DNA of 64,000 nucleotides from Antilocapra americana (GCA_007570785.1 ML660777.1:4224587-4288586), one strand, 5' to 3'; positions 46,613 through 57,019 are shown, counted from the first letter of the stretch. The notes: generated by a model not told the origin, from the letters alone. Translations and numbers: made by a program.

Positions 46613-46862
46613 AGGAGTCGGACATGACTGAGCAACTGAAATGACTGACTGACTGACTGTTTAGTTGCTCAGCTGTATCTAACTCTTTGTGACTCTATGT
46701 ACTGTAGCCCACCAGGATCCTCTGTCCCTGTAATTTCCTAGGCAAGAATACTGGAGTGGATTGCCATTTCCAAGTCCAGGGGATCTTCCTGACTCAGGAA
46801 TCAAACCCACATCTCCTGCATTGGCAGGCATATTCTTTACCACTGAGCCACCAGAGAAGCAA
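46613..46862 (-). mobile_element. Bov-tA SINE with fold-back tail
   Basis: 46660-46862 is an antisense Bov-tA (TTTAGTTGCTCAGCTGTATC.. to ..CCACTGAGCCACCAGAGAAGC). Immediately left, 46614-46642 holds the end of a Bov-tA in sense orientation (GGAGTCGGACATGACTGAGCAACTGAA). The two tails are separated only by (GACT)n, forming an inverted repeat. Confidence 0.9.
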
Positions 46863-47566
46863 CAAATAACCTAAGTCTGGCTGATTTAAAGATCTAATAC
46901 TATTCTTGTATTTCAAGGGAAACTAAGACAGAGGCAAAAGAGAACAATGGAGGAGGAAATTGATAATGATAGATAACTATAAGATAGGAAAACTCCAACT
47001 GGACCATTGAGCTCTTGGATTCCTGATAGAATAAGTGCTTCTGAGCCACGGTTAGTCTATGCTGGACCATTATTGAACGAAACACTTTTTAAGATGTATT
47101 TGTTTGACCTACACTTCATAGAGAGTAGCCCTCTCAGATCCTCTGGTTAAAAGAAACTTGAGAATGTCTTTTTGACTCCCTTAAACAGGCTGCCACTTTC
47201 CCAGAATGGTGTTCTATAACACATCTGCCATCCTCAAATCTTTAACAGCCTCCTGAGTAAGGCAGATTTAGGAAAGTGAGGCCAACGGGCAATGCATTTA
47301 AGGATGGATCCACCTGGGCTCTGAACAGGAGAGGTAGTGTAGGTTTGGTGCATTTGGTGTTTTTGTCATTGTTGCCTTCTCTTTTAGATTTCCACAAAAT
47401 TTACCAAAACTCACAAAGTAGGAAAGCAAACAGGGATTTGGGACCAAGAATAAAGTATATGCAGACTACTACACCTAAGCATAAGCAGCTGGAAGGATGT
47501 GGCAGGGACACAGGTCAAGGACAAGAGAAACACTGTCAGTGTTCATGTTTTCTTTAAAACTAAGCT
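46863..47566. other. Unassigned sequence
   Basis: No coding signal or recognised repeat; a 93-codon frame at 47276-47557 lacks a recognisable motif. Confidence 0.5.
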
Positions 47567-47577
47567 AAGAAATCCAC

Positions 47578-47936
47578 TGTGGTGTTGGAGAAGACTCCTT
47601 GGACCGCAAAGAGATCATTCAAGTCCATCCTAAAGGAAATCAGTCCTGAATATTCACTGGAAAGATTGATGCTAAAGCATGCTAAAGCTGAAGCTTCGAT
47701 ACTCTGGCAACCTGATGCAAAAAACCAACTCATTAGAAAAGACCCTGATGCTGGGAAAGATTGAAGGCAGGAGGAGAAGGGGACGACAGAAGATGGGATG
47801 ACTGGATGGCATCACTGACTCGAAGGACATGAGTTTGAGTAAGCTCCAGGAGTTGGTGGTGAATAGAAAAGCCAGGTGTTCTGCAGTCCATGGGGTCTCA
47901 AAAAGTTGAATATGACTGAGCAACTGAACTGAACTG
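47578..47936 (+). mobile_element. BovB 3' fragment with perfect TSD
   Basis: Starts at the GTGGTGTTGGAGAAGACTCC block of the C-terminal domain and ends in GAACTGAACTGA. It is flanked by a perfect 11-base duplication AAGAAATCCAC (47567-47577 and 47937-47947), so it was inserted truncated at this size. Confidence 0.95.
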
Positions 47937-47947
47937 AAGAAATCCAC

Positions 47948-48298
47948 ATTCAGTTACTGTGACATTTCTTCTCAGCCAAGCAACTGAGTGATTAACAAGA
48001 AAATGAATGAACACTTAGGGGGAAAGTTGTCTAATAATTGATAATCCACTCTTCTATATTAGAATTAAACTATATCAGCTGATTAAAAATGCTGTAATTT
48101 TGAAAAATCAAACAGAAGTAAAGTAAATATATTTGGGATCTTCAAAACTTCCATTAAATGAACAGAAATAATTCTGATAAATATCTTAGTTCTAGGATTT
48201 ACTTTTTTAACGATGATGATGACGATATATGTGTATGTGCCTGCATGCAAATGTATGTATGTGTGCTTTATATATATATACAAGTGTATGTACATATA
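47948..48298. other. Unassigned, with weak TG/TA simple repeats
   Basis: No gene. The last 80 bases hold GAT, TGTA and (TA)n low-complexity sequence. Confidence 0.5.
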
Positions 48299-49789
48299 TC
48301 AGTTCAGTTCAGTCACTCAGTCGTGTCCAACTCTTTGCAACTCCATACTGCAGCATGCCAGGCTTCCCTGTCTGTCACCAACTCTCAGAGCCTACTCAAA
48401 CTCTTGTCCGTCGCATTCGTGATGCGATCCAACCATCTTATTCTCTGTCATCTCCTTCTCTTCCCACCTTCAATCCTTCCCAGCATCAGGGTCTTTTCAA
48501 ATGAGTCTGCTCTTTGCATCAGGTGGCCAAAGTACTGGAGTTTCAGCTTCAACATCAGTCCTTCCAAAGAATATTCAGGACTGATTTCCTTCAGTATGGA
48601 CTGGTTGGCTCTCCTTGCAGTCCAAGAGACTCTCAAGAGTCTTTTCCAACACCACAGTTCAAAAGCATCAATTCTTCAGTGCTCGATTTTCTTTATAATC
48701 CAACTCTCACATCCATATATGACTACTGGAAAAACCATAGCTTTGACTAGATGGACATTTGTTGGCAAAGTAATGTCTCTGCTTTTTAATATGCTGTCAA
48801 GGTTGGTCATAACTTTCTTTCCAAGGAGTAAGCGTCTTTTAATTTCATGGCTGCGATCACCATCTGCAGTGATTTTGGAACCCCTCAAAATAAAGTCAAC
48901 CACTGTTTCCCCATCTATTTCCCATGAAGTGATGGGACCGGATGCCATGATCTTAGTTTGATGAATGTTGAGCTTTAAGCCAACTTTTTCACTCTCCTCT
49001 TTTACTTTCATCAAGAGGCTCTTTAGCTATTCTTTGCTTTCTGCCAAAAGGGTGGTATCATCTGCATATCTGAGATTATTGATATGTCTCTCAACAATCT
49101 TGATTCCAGCTTGTGCTTCCTCCAGCCCAGCGTTTCTCATGATGTACTCTGCATAGAAGTTAAATAAGCAGCATGACAATATACATCCTTGATGTACTCC
49201 TTTTCCTATTTGGAACCAGTCTGTTGTTCCATGTCCAGTTCTAACTGTTGTTTCCTGACCTTCCTACAGGTTTCTCAAGAGGTAGGTCAGGTGGTCTGAT
49301 GTCCCCATCTCTTTCAGAATTTTCCACAGTTTATTGTGATCCACACAGTCAAAGGCTTTGGCACAGTCAATAAAGCAGAAATAGATGTTTTTCTGGAACT
49401 CTCTTGCTTTTTTGATGATCCAGTGAATGTTGGCAATTTGATCTCTGGTTCCTCTGCCTTTTCTAAAACCACCTTGAACATCTGGAAGTTCATGGTTCAT
49501 ATATTGTTGAAGTCTGACTTAGAGAATTTTGAGCATTACTTTACTAGCGTGTGAGATGAGTACAATTATGTAGTAGTTTGAGCATTCTTTGGCATTGCCT
49601 TTCTTTGGGATTGGAATGAAAACTGACCTTTCCCAGTCTGTGGCCACTACTGAGTTTTCCGAATTTGCTGGCATATTGAGTGCAGCACTTTCACAGCATC
49701 ATCCTTTAGGATTTGAAGTACCTCAACTAGAATTCTATCATTTCCACTAACTTTGTTTGTAGTGATACTTCCTAAGGCCCACTTGACCT
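48299..49789 (-). mobile_element. BovB LINE, RT to 3' end (antisense)
   Basis: Minus-strand BovB from the RT N-terminal region (Lys-Trp-Ala-Leu-Gly-Ser block near 49780) to the 3' tail at 48299. The Tyr-Ala-Asp-Asp active site is at 49057-49068. Minus-strand frames of 78 codons (49500-49264) and 112 codons (49014-48676) survive. The plus-strand 267-codon frame at 48158-48961 is its antisense shadow. Confidence 0.95.
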
Positions 49790-50400
49790 TTGTTGGCAAA
49801 GGAATGTCTCTGCTTTTTAATATGCTATCCAGGTTGGTCATAGCCTTTCTTCCAAGGAGTAAGCATCTTTTAATTTCATGGCTGCAGTCACCATCTGCAG
49901 TGATTTTGGAGCCTAGAAAAATAAAGTCTGTCACTGTTTCCATTGTTTCCCCATCTATTTTCTATGAAGTGATGGGACTGGATGCCATGATCTTAGTTTT
50001 TTGAATGTTGAGTTTTAATCCAACTTTTTCACTCTTCTCTTTCACTTTCATCAAGAGGCTCTTTAGCTTTTCTTCACTTTCTGCCATAAGGGTGGTGTCA
50101 TCTGTATAGCTGAGGTTATTGATATTTCTCCCTGCAATCTTGATTCCAGCTTGTGCTTCCTTCAGCCGTGTTTCTCATGATGTACTCTGCATATAAGTTA
50201 AATAAGCAGGGTGACAGTATACAGCCTTGACGTACTCCTTTCCTGATTTGGAACCAGTCCGTTGTTCCATGTCCAGTTCTGACTGTTGCTTTTTGACCTG
50301 CATACAGATTTCTCAGGAGGCAGGTCAGGTGATCTGGTATTCCGATCTCTTTAAGAATTTTCCAGTTTGTTGTGATCCATACAGTCAAAGGCTTTGGTGT
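49790..50400 (-). mobile_element. BovB RT core fragment fused to the copy at 48299
   Basis: Minus-strand BovB from the Ala-Lys-Ala-Phe-Asp block (near 50395) to the Leu-Pro-Thr-Lys-Val block at 49790, where it joins the upstream part of the 48299 copy. The active site reads Tyr-Thr-Asp-Asp (50097-50108), a substitution of the usual Ala. The join keeps the frame open for 98 codons (49943-49647). Confidence 0.93.
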
Positions 50401-50425
50401 ATAAGGGCTTCCCTATACATATATA

Positions 50426-50626
50426 GGCTCCTCTCATAGCTCATTTGGTAAAGAATCTCCCTATAATGCAGGAGACCTGGGTTTGATCCCTGGGTTGGGA
50501 AGATCTCCTGGAGAAGGAAATGGCAACCCACTCCAGTATTCTTGCCTGGAGAATCCCATGGACAGAAAAGCCTGGCAGGCTACTGTCCATGTGGTGGCAA
50601 GAGTCAGACACAACTTAGCAACTAAA
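50426..50626 (+). mobile_element. Bov-tA SINE
   Basis: Head GGCTCCTCTCATAGCTCATTTGG, B box GGTTTGATCC, full body ending GTCAGACACAACTTAGCAAC. Confidence 0.93.
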
Positions 50627-50651
50627 TCAGGATCAATCATGTACATATATG

Positions 50652-50866
50652 GGGCTTCCCTGGTGACTCAGTGGTAAGGAATACATCTGCAAAGCAAGAG
50701 CCACAGAGGATGTTGGTTTTATCTCTGGGTCAGGAAGATCTCCTGGAGGAGGGCATGGAAACCCACCCCAGTATTCTTGCCTGGAGGATCCCAAGGACAG
50801 AGGAGCCTATCAAGCTATATAGTCCATGGGGTCGCAGAGTCAGACACAACTGAAGTGACTTAGCAC
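50652..50866 (+). mobile_element. Bov-tA SINE with 9-bp TSD
   Basis: Full Bov-tA with an insertion in the head (GAGCCACAGAGGATGTTGG). Flanked by ACATATATG at 50643-50651 and 50867-50875. Confidence 0.94.
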
Positions 50867-50889
50867 ACATATATGCATGCATGCACATC

Positions 50890-51216
50890 ACTTCAGTTCA
50901 GCTCAGTACCTCAGTCGTGTCTGACTCTTTGCGACCCCATGAACCGCAACATGCCAGGCCTCCCTGTCCATCATCAACTCTCAGAGTCCACCCAAACCCA
51001 TGGCCATTGAGTCAATGATGCCATCCAGCCATAGAGATGGCCTCTGTCGTCCCCTTCTCTTTCTGCCCTTAATTCTTCCCAGCATCAGGGTCTTTTCCAA
51101 TGAGTCTGCTCTTTGCATCAGGTGGCCAAAGTATTGGAGTTTCAGCTTCAACATCAGTCCTTCCAGTGAACACCCAGAACTGATCTCCTTTAGAATGGAC
51201 TGGTTGGATCTCCATA
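50890..51216 (-). mobile_element. BovB 3' end, antisense
   Basis: From the tail (TTCAGTTCAGCTCAGTACCTCAG) through the C-terminal coding block to ..GAATGGACTGGTTGGATCTCC; 5'-truncated, abutting TA-rich simple sequence at 51217-51265. Confidence 0.93.
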
Positions 51217-51419
51217 TATATAAACTATATATGTGTGTTTTACATGTATGTATATATATATATGGATCCCTCAGTTGATAGTGTGGTGTTCCATTTGGCC
51301 AAACATATGGTCTTTATACACATCTGTCACCACTTTATCCCTTAATCTTATGAGATGCACAGTGTTAGTTAGAACTCAGATGTGTTGAATGCACTGATGT
51401 CCTAGAAACACAGAAGGTG

Positions 51420-51725
51420 AAAAGTGAAAGTCTCTCAGTCATTGCCAACTCTTTGAGACCCCATGGACTGTAGCCTATGGGGCTCCTCTATCCATGGATT
51501 CTCCAGGCCAGAATACTGCAAAATGGGTAGCCATTTCCTTCTTTGAGAATCTTCCCAATCCAGGGATTGAACTCAGGTCTCCCTCTTTGCAGGAGGATTC
51601 TTTATCACTTGAGCCCAAGAATATTGGAGTGGGTAGCCTATCCCTCCTCCAGGGGATTTCCCCTACCTAGGAATCAAACTGGGGTCTCCTGCATTGCAGG
51701 CAGATTCTTTACCAGTATCAGGGCA
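51420..51725 (-). mobile_element. Two adjacent Bov-tA SINE pieces, antisense
   Basis: 51420-51612 is an antisense Bov-tA (GTGAAAGTCTCTCAGTCATTGCC.. to ..TTTATCACTTGAGCC). 51615-51725 repeats the body-to-head part of another (CAAGAATATTGGAGTGGGTAGCC.. to ..TTTACCAGTATCAGG). The second lacks its 3' half. Confidence 0.88.
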
Positions 51726-52239
51726 TGCCTGGTACTTGCTTACCAGTACTGTGTCCTTCCCACGTATCTCTGCGGAGGACTATACATAAGAAAATGAGTC
51801 TGACTCACAGTATGACTCATCCATTCCAGCAGTTGTGTTAAAAAATCCCAGTAGTTCAATAATCTCCCCTACAGCAAGGCTGCTGTTTAAAAAACATTGT
51901 TGAGCACAAAGCTCAGGCCTTGAGGACCAAATGTGGTCTTTCACTTTCTTCAAATCTGACTCTTAAAGCTACCACGTTCATTTATTTCTAGAACAAGAGA
52001 GAGAGAGAATAGCTGGCCTGCCCAAGGTGAGTCTGGTTCTGACTAGTCATCAACCTCTTAAAGAGTGGAAGCAGGAGGTGAAGGTCCTGGAGAGAACCAG
52101 AAGACCGTCATGCATTTTTTTGAACACGTAATTACTCTGATTACCAGTTACAAGGTGATTTAGAAAGCTAACCTTTGGCATATCTAATGTTTTTATCCAT
52201 TAGGAAAGCTGGTAAAATGCGTGTGCCTACCCAGAAAAA
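51726..52239. other. Unassigned sequence
   Basis: No coding signal or recognised repeat; short (GA)n at about 51996-52008. Confidence 0.5.
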
Positions 52240-52385
52240 GAACAGAAAAGATTTACAAATAAAATATTAAAAGTGGCTCTCTCTTGGTGGTGAGATATTT
52301 ACATTTTATGTTTTTTGTGCTCTTCTGTATTTTTCCCAGTGGAACTACAACATTTCTATAATCAGGAAAACATACTTTTTAATTT
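52240..52385 (+). mobile_element. Possible L1M 3' UTR end
   Basis: TCTCTTGGTGGTGAGATATTTACATTTTATG..TCTTCTGTATTTTTCCCAGTGGAACTACAACATTTCTATAATCAGGAAAAC resembles an old L1M terminal segment. Diverged. Confidence 0.5.
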
Positions 52386-52664
52386 TGCTGTTTCATATTA
52401 GCTTTGACTTTTAGTTTGTGGTCATGTTAGAATGATATTCTAAGTATCTTATGAAGGACAATATGGCTTTTTAATTGCAGTTGATCACATAGGGAAGCAA
52501 TGATTGATGAATTCTTTAGTGCCATATTTTTAATATAAATCTTTCATAGGAACAGGAGTGCTGATTTTTCAGTTTTGTCAGCAGTCTCTGGTTGCGTTAA
52601 CTGAAAATAGTCCATTTAAAAACATATTTTCTTGGAAAGAACGAAACATATTCAGAATTCATTA

Positions 52665-52820
52665 TTTCCTTTATTCCATGTTTGAATTCATTGATTGACT
52701 GCTATACATGGGGTTTATATAAATGAACAAAATATAGTCCCCAACATCAAGGAATTCACAGTCTAGTGGGAGAGACTAACAAACTGACAATCATAAACAG
52801 TTATATACATATACATATGC
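52665..52820 (-). mobile_element. L2 3' end, antisense
   Basis: ..CAAAATATAGTCCCCAACATCAAGGAATTCACAGTCTAGTGGGAGAGAC.. matches the reverse complement of the L2 3' end. The further upstream part of L2 continues at 53742. Confidence 0.72.
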
Positions 52821-53171
52821 TACCGAGCCAGATTCATCTTGCCTAACACAGAGAAACCAGAAAGCTGAGACACCTAGGTTTGTAGAAAAGGGAAGACTTC
52901 TTCACAATGTAGCTGAGCAAGAAGATAGGAGAACAAATCTCAAATCCACTTCCTGAAGGGAAGGGGCTCAGGGTATTTATGTGATCAAGAATAAAGGATA
53001 AGGGAGGTCTGAGGAGTGGCGACCATAGGAGAAAACGACTAGGAAAAGATGTGCAGGCATAATCAAACTACATATCTCTGCATGCTCAAAAGGTCACAAA
53101 ATTGACTCTTGTACATGCCCAGCTAAAGTGTAGGTGGCCCCATCCAGTCTTAACCAGCTCAGCTGGAACTA

Positions 53172-53173
<2 letters not shown>
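52821..53173. other. Unassigned, possibly LTR-like
   Basis: GAGAAACCAGAAAGCTGAGACACC..CTGAGCAAGAAGATAGGAGAACAAATCTC.. has the look of a dispersed ruminant LTR but I cannot name it. It separates two pieces of what looks like one L2. Confidence 0.35.

Positions 53174-53216
<43 letters not shown>
53174..53216. repeat. (TG)21 microsatellite
   Basis: An uninterrupted TG run just left of a Bov-tA. Confidence 0.97.
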
Positions 53217-53218
<2 letters not shown>

Positions 53219-53219
<1 letters not shown>

Positions 53220-53425
53220 TGGGCTTTCCAGGTGGCTCACTGGTAAAGAATCTATCTGCCAATGCTGGAGATGCAGGAGACATGACTTCTATCCTGGGTT
53301 GAGAAGATCCCCAGGAGGAAGAAACGGCAACCTGCTCCAGTGTTTTTGCCTGGAGAATCCCAGGCAAGAGAATTCCATGGGCTACAGTCCATGGGGTCAC
53401 AAGAGTCAGACATGACTGAGTGAGC
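53219..53425 (+). mobile_element. Bov-tA SINE between microsatellites
   Basis: Head GGGCTTTCCAGGTGGCTCAC, diverged B box, body with a rearranged middle (AATCCCAGGCAAGAGAATTCC), end GTCAGACATGACTGAGTGAGC then (CATG)n. Confidence 0.92.
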
Positions 53426-53447
53426 ATGCATGCATGTATGTACACAG

Positions 53448-53450
<3 letters not shown>

Positions 53451-53517
<67 letters not shown>
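53451..53517. repeat. Compound (CA)n(TA)n microsatellite
   Basis: About 16 CA units followed by about 17 TA units, starting just after the SINE tail. Confidence 0.97.
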
Positions 53518-53521
<4 letters not shown>

Positions 53522-53551
53522 AGGACAAACTAAAAGGAACTCTTTCTAGAG

Positions 53552-53741
53552 GAAAAGTGAAAGTCACTCAGCCATGTCCAACTATTAGTGACCCCACGGA
53601 CAGACCATGGAATTCTCCAGGCCCGTATACTGGAGTGGGTAGCCTTTCCCTTCTCCAGGAGAATCTTCCCAAATCAGGGATCAAAATCAGGTATCCCACA
53701 TCACAGGAGGATTCTTTACTAGTTGAGCTACAAGGGAAGGA
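53552..53741 (-). mobile_element. Bov-tA SINE, antisense
   Basis: GTGAAAGTCACTCAGCCATGTCC.. to ..TTACTAGTTGAGCTACAAGGGAAGG; a deletion removes the CTGCAGCCCACCAGGCTCC block. Confidence 0.9.
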
Positions 53742-54045
53742 AGCCTTTCTAGAGGAGATGATGCTTAAGTTGAGTACAACAGTTAACTTGGCATTCTAGA
53801 AGGGAGGAGAGGGAAAGATCTGTCCAGCAAAAGTAACGGTATTTGCAAAGCTATCAATTTACAAAATACTTTGGGGCATTCAGGAAATTTGCACTGATTC
53901 AGAATGGCTGAAATAAGGACCATATGTGAGTATGACAGAAGATGAGCCTGGAATTAGATCACAAGGACTTTATAAATCCCTTCTGAAGAAAGGTGATTGA
54001 ACTCTTTGGCAATGGGAAGCCATTAAGCATGTTTATTAGTAAACT
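53742..54045 (-). mobile_element. L2, antisense, continuing 52665-52820
   Basis: CTTTCTAGAGGAGATGATGCTTAAGTTGAG.., ..GTCCAGCAAAAGTAACGG.. and ..TGATTGAACTCTTTGGCAATGGGAAGCCATTAAG parallel successive L2 blocks in reverse complement. Confidence 0.6.
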
Positions 54046-54159
54046 CAGAAATCTCAACATCACTTTAAATTCAATGCACCCAAACTTAACACATCTAGTT
54101 TCTCTCCAAAACTAGCTCTCATATGGCATTCCATATTTCAGGGAACGTCACCATTATCT

Positions 54160-54372
54160 GGGCTCCCCTGATAGCTCAGTGGTAAAGATCCACCTGCAAT
54201 GCAGGAGACACAGGAGATGCAGTTTCGATCCCTGGGTCAGAGAGATCCCCTGGAGGAGGAAATGGCAATCCACTCCAGTATTCTTGCCTGGAGAATCCCA
54301 TGGACAGAGGAGCCTGGAGGGCTACAGTCCAAAGAGTCACAAAGAGCCGGACACAACTGAGCAACTAAACAC
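54160..54372 (+). mobile_element. Bov-tA SINE
   Basis: Head GGGCTCCCCTGATAGCTCAGTGG, B box TTTCGATCC, duplicated ACACAGGAG in the head loop, body ending CCGGACACAACTGAGCAAC. Confidence 0.94.
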
Positions 54373-54559
54373 ATACACCATTACTGTGCTGTTTCATAAG
54401 CCAGATACAAATGTAGCACCCTTGATGTTAAACCTCTTCCCCATCTTTGTCATGTTACCAAATCACTACTAAAACGTCTTTCTAGTCATCATTCTATTTC
54501 TTCATCCACCATTGCCATCCAAATCAAAGTTATCACTATCTCTCCAGTCTCCCCCATCA

Positions 54560-54995
54560 ATTCTCCTGCAATCTGATATTCACATCAAAGCCAGATCAGT
54601 TCAAAATGCAAATCTAATCCCATCTTTATATGTTTAAAACCTTCACACTTAAAACTTATAAGGACCTGCATGGTTAGGCTCTTGCTACCTTACCCAGCTC
54701 TTCTCACCTCACTCTCTGAACTACAGCCATTGCAGCTTCCTCTCAGCTCTTCAAGTGTATCTTGTTCCCCCTCCTCCTACTTCTATTATATGTTCTGCTT
54801 CCTGGTCTAGATTAACTTCTTTCCCCCCTCTCACACTTCTCTTCCATTGTCACTATAACATTCTGACATCCCTGTGTCAGTCACATGTTCTTTAGTGTAA
54901 TTACTTCATTATATGCCTTTCCCAATTGAACTCTCTAACAATATTGTATTTCTGGCACCTAATAGAGTATCTGACAAATAGTCAGCGCTCAATCT
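54560..54995 (+). mobile_element. L2 3' end, sense
   Basis: ..ATAAGGACCTGCATGGTTAGGCTCTTGCTACC.., ..GCTTCCTCTCAGCTCTTC.., ..ACTTCTATTATATGTTCTGC.. and ..GGCACCTAATAGAGTATCTGACAAATAGTCAGCGCTCAAT follow the L2 3' consensus order. Confidence 0.65.
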
Positions 54996-55393
54996 TTTTT
55001 TAACACATGAAGGAATAACATTAACAATTTGTGATATTAAAGTTTATTCTAATAACAATATGAAATTTTTTTGCATGAATAAGATTAAAGGTAAGGAGAG
55101 GGTTAAGAAATAAATTTCATCATCAGATTAGAGTTGATAATTGTGTGAGTCATATATGGCAGTGAGAATGGAGGAGAGAGGGCAAATCTGACCAGTATCA
55201 AGAGATTGGAATCATGCTGTATGGCTAAGATTTCATTCTGAAATCAGGAAATATCTATAAGCTTGCAGGAATTCCTAGATGACTGTCATAGAAATGTTTA
55301 GATGCATCTAGGTCCTTGAATCAGGAATATTTCCTCAAAGCAGAAATCTTAATTCATTATTAATGTATAAGATTTTTTAAATAATGGCAAGAT
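54996..55393. other. Unassigned sequence
   Basis: No coding signal or recognised repeat. Confidence 0.5.
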
Positions 55394-55769
55394 GGACTTC
55401 CCTGGTGGTCCAGTGGTTAAAAATCCACCTGCCAATGCAAAGGGCATAAGTTCCATCCCTGGTCAGGGAAGATGCCTTGGAGCAACTAAGACCATGCACC
55501 ACAACTACTGAACCCCCACTCTAGAGCCCATGAGCTGCAACTACTGACCCCTGCAGCTAGGGCCAGAGCCCCACACCTGCCGAAGTCCACACATCCTAGA
55601 ACCAATGCTCCGCAACAGGAGAAGCCACTGCAGTGAGAAGTCTGGGCATCGCAACTAGAGAACAGACCCTGCTCACCGCAACCAGGGAAACCCCACTCAC
55701 AGCAACCAAGACCCAGCACAGCCAGGAAACTTTTTAAATAGATAAATAATAAAATTAATTAAAAAAAAA
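55394..55769 (+). mobile_element. CHR-type SINE, near full length
   Basis: Head GGACTTCCCTGGTGGTCCAGTGG, then TGCACCACAACTACTGAACC.., ..AATGCTCCGCAACAGGAGAAGCCACTGCAGTGAGAAG.., ..CAGCACAGCCAGGAAAC.. and an A-rich tail. An open minus-strand frame inside it (55719-55486) is an artefact. Confidence 0.92.
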
Positions 55770-56261
55770 CAATGACGAGAATTATCCTAAAGTAAATTTA
55801 AGTTGGTGATATTTTGGAAGGGATGCAGTTGGTAGAGAAGAGAGCTTTCGGAACATGTGTATTTCACTGGGTTTCTTATGCAATACTGAGATAACCCCAC
55901 CCCTACTTCTGCTTCTCCTTATTGTCCCTCTGATAAGCAATTTGGCTTGAATCCACTGGGGGTCAGAGATGGCTGTCACCAGTATGCTACCTGTAGCTTC
56001 AGGAACATGTCAGCTCTCAGGAGGTTTTTTTTTTTTTTTCATAAACAGCTTATTTTAGATAAATAGAATAATATCCTGTCTCGTGTATGTATCAGATGTC
56101 TTAAACAAGACTAAGCCACCATTGTGTAGTCTTAGGCCACAGTGAATTTCTGAGAAAATCTAACATTGCAGTAATCTATTTCAAAGGACTTAGGACAAAT
56201 CTGAAGACTTGACTGTGATAACTCCATGTTCTCACTATCAAATATTAAAAAACAAAATTCA
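55770..56261. other. Unassigned sequence
   Basis: No coding signal; T-tract at 56024-56039. Confidence 0.5.
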
Positions 56262-56600
56262 GCCAAGTAAAGAATTGACTTTACTCAATGATGCATGAGT
56301 CAGGCAGCATTCCACTTACTAAAGAGAAGGGTGCTCCCAAGGGTTGTACAAATGGGAGGTTTTTTAGGAAGAAGAGTAGGGCAAGGGAGTAAAATAGTAA
56401 AAGGAAAAAAAAGGATGGTTTCTAGGCCAGCACAGGTTTTCGGGGGTGGGGGGTGATGGCAAGGGTTTTATCATGCAGATTATCTCTTCTTCCTCTGGAG
56501 GAGGGGGAAATGGAAAGGATCCACAGGACAGATCACCTTATTGGTGCGTGCCAGAAAATTCCAGACTGCTCCATTAACATTACATTTCTGATGAAGATCA
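56262..56600 (-). mobile_element. LTR-like repeat, family unknown
   Basis: AAGAATTGACTTTACTCAATGATGCATGAGTCAGGCAGCATTCC.. parallels 32545-32660. It continues to ..GACAGATCACCTTATTGGTGCGTGCC..CCAGACTGCTCC. Likely an antisense solo LTR. Confidence 0.45.
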
Positions 56601-57019
56601 ACACTGCAGTCAGGTCAATTGTTGCATCTAGGTTTGGTATCATGAACTTTCGAACAAATGACGTCATTTTGGGCCTGTGGTTTCTTTCCTTTAACACAAC
56701 AACCACAAACATCAATTCAGCTTCTACACATATATCTCTAGGAATTTTCAGTGTGTTTGTAACCCATGAATGTGCCTATTACAAGTCATTTGCAGAAATT
56801 TCTCTTTCAGTTGGTGTGCTTCTCTGTGAATGGGCTCATCTTCTTAAATGTGGAGAAACATCAGAGTCATTCAAAGAGATCTGCAAGATGTCTATTAGGG
56901 ATGCAAATGTGCAGAATACGGACAAAACCAGTACAGCTTCTCTTGTGGAACATTTGGATTATGGAAATTTAACTTACAGAGAAGGCACTGCCACTTTCCA
57001 CTCGAGAAAAGGTTTTTAA
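56453..57019 (+). pseudogene. Unidentified 188-codon open frame
   Basis: An uninterrupted plus-strand frame beginning inside the LTR-like repeat and running past it. The residues from about 45 on look protein-like, with a hydrophobic segment around residues 70-105. I do not recognise a family and see no splice or polyadenylation context. Chance, a decayed LTR-element frame, or a pseudogene are all possible. Confidence 0.25.

Noticed and set aside
48158..48961. Longest open frame in the window (267 codons, plus strand)
   Set aside because: It is antisense to the BovB RT at 48299-49789 and starts in simple repeat; no protein family fits it.
53086..53481. Open frames of 66-131 codons on both strands
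   Set aside because: They read through (TG)n and (CA)n microsatellites, giving Cys-Val or Thr-His runs.
55486..55719. 77-codon Cys/Gly-rich minus-strand frame
   Set aside because: It is the reverse complement of a CHR SINE body.
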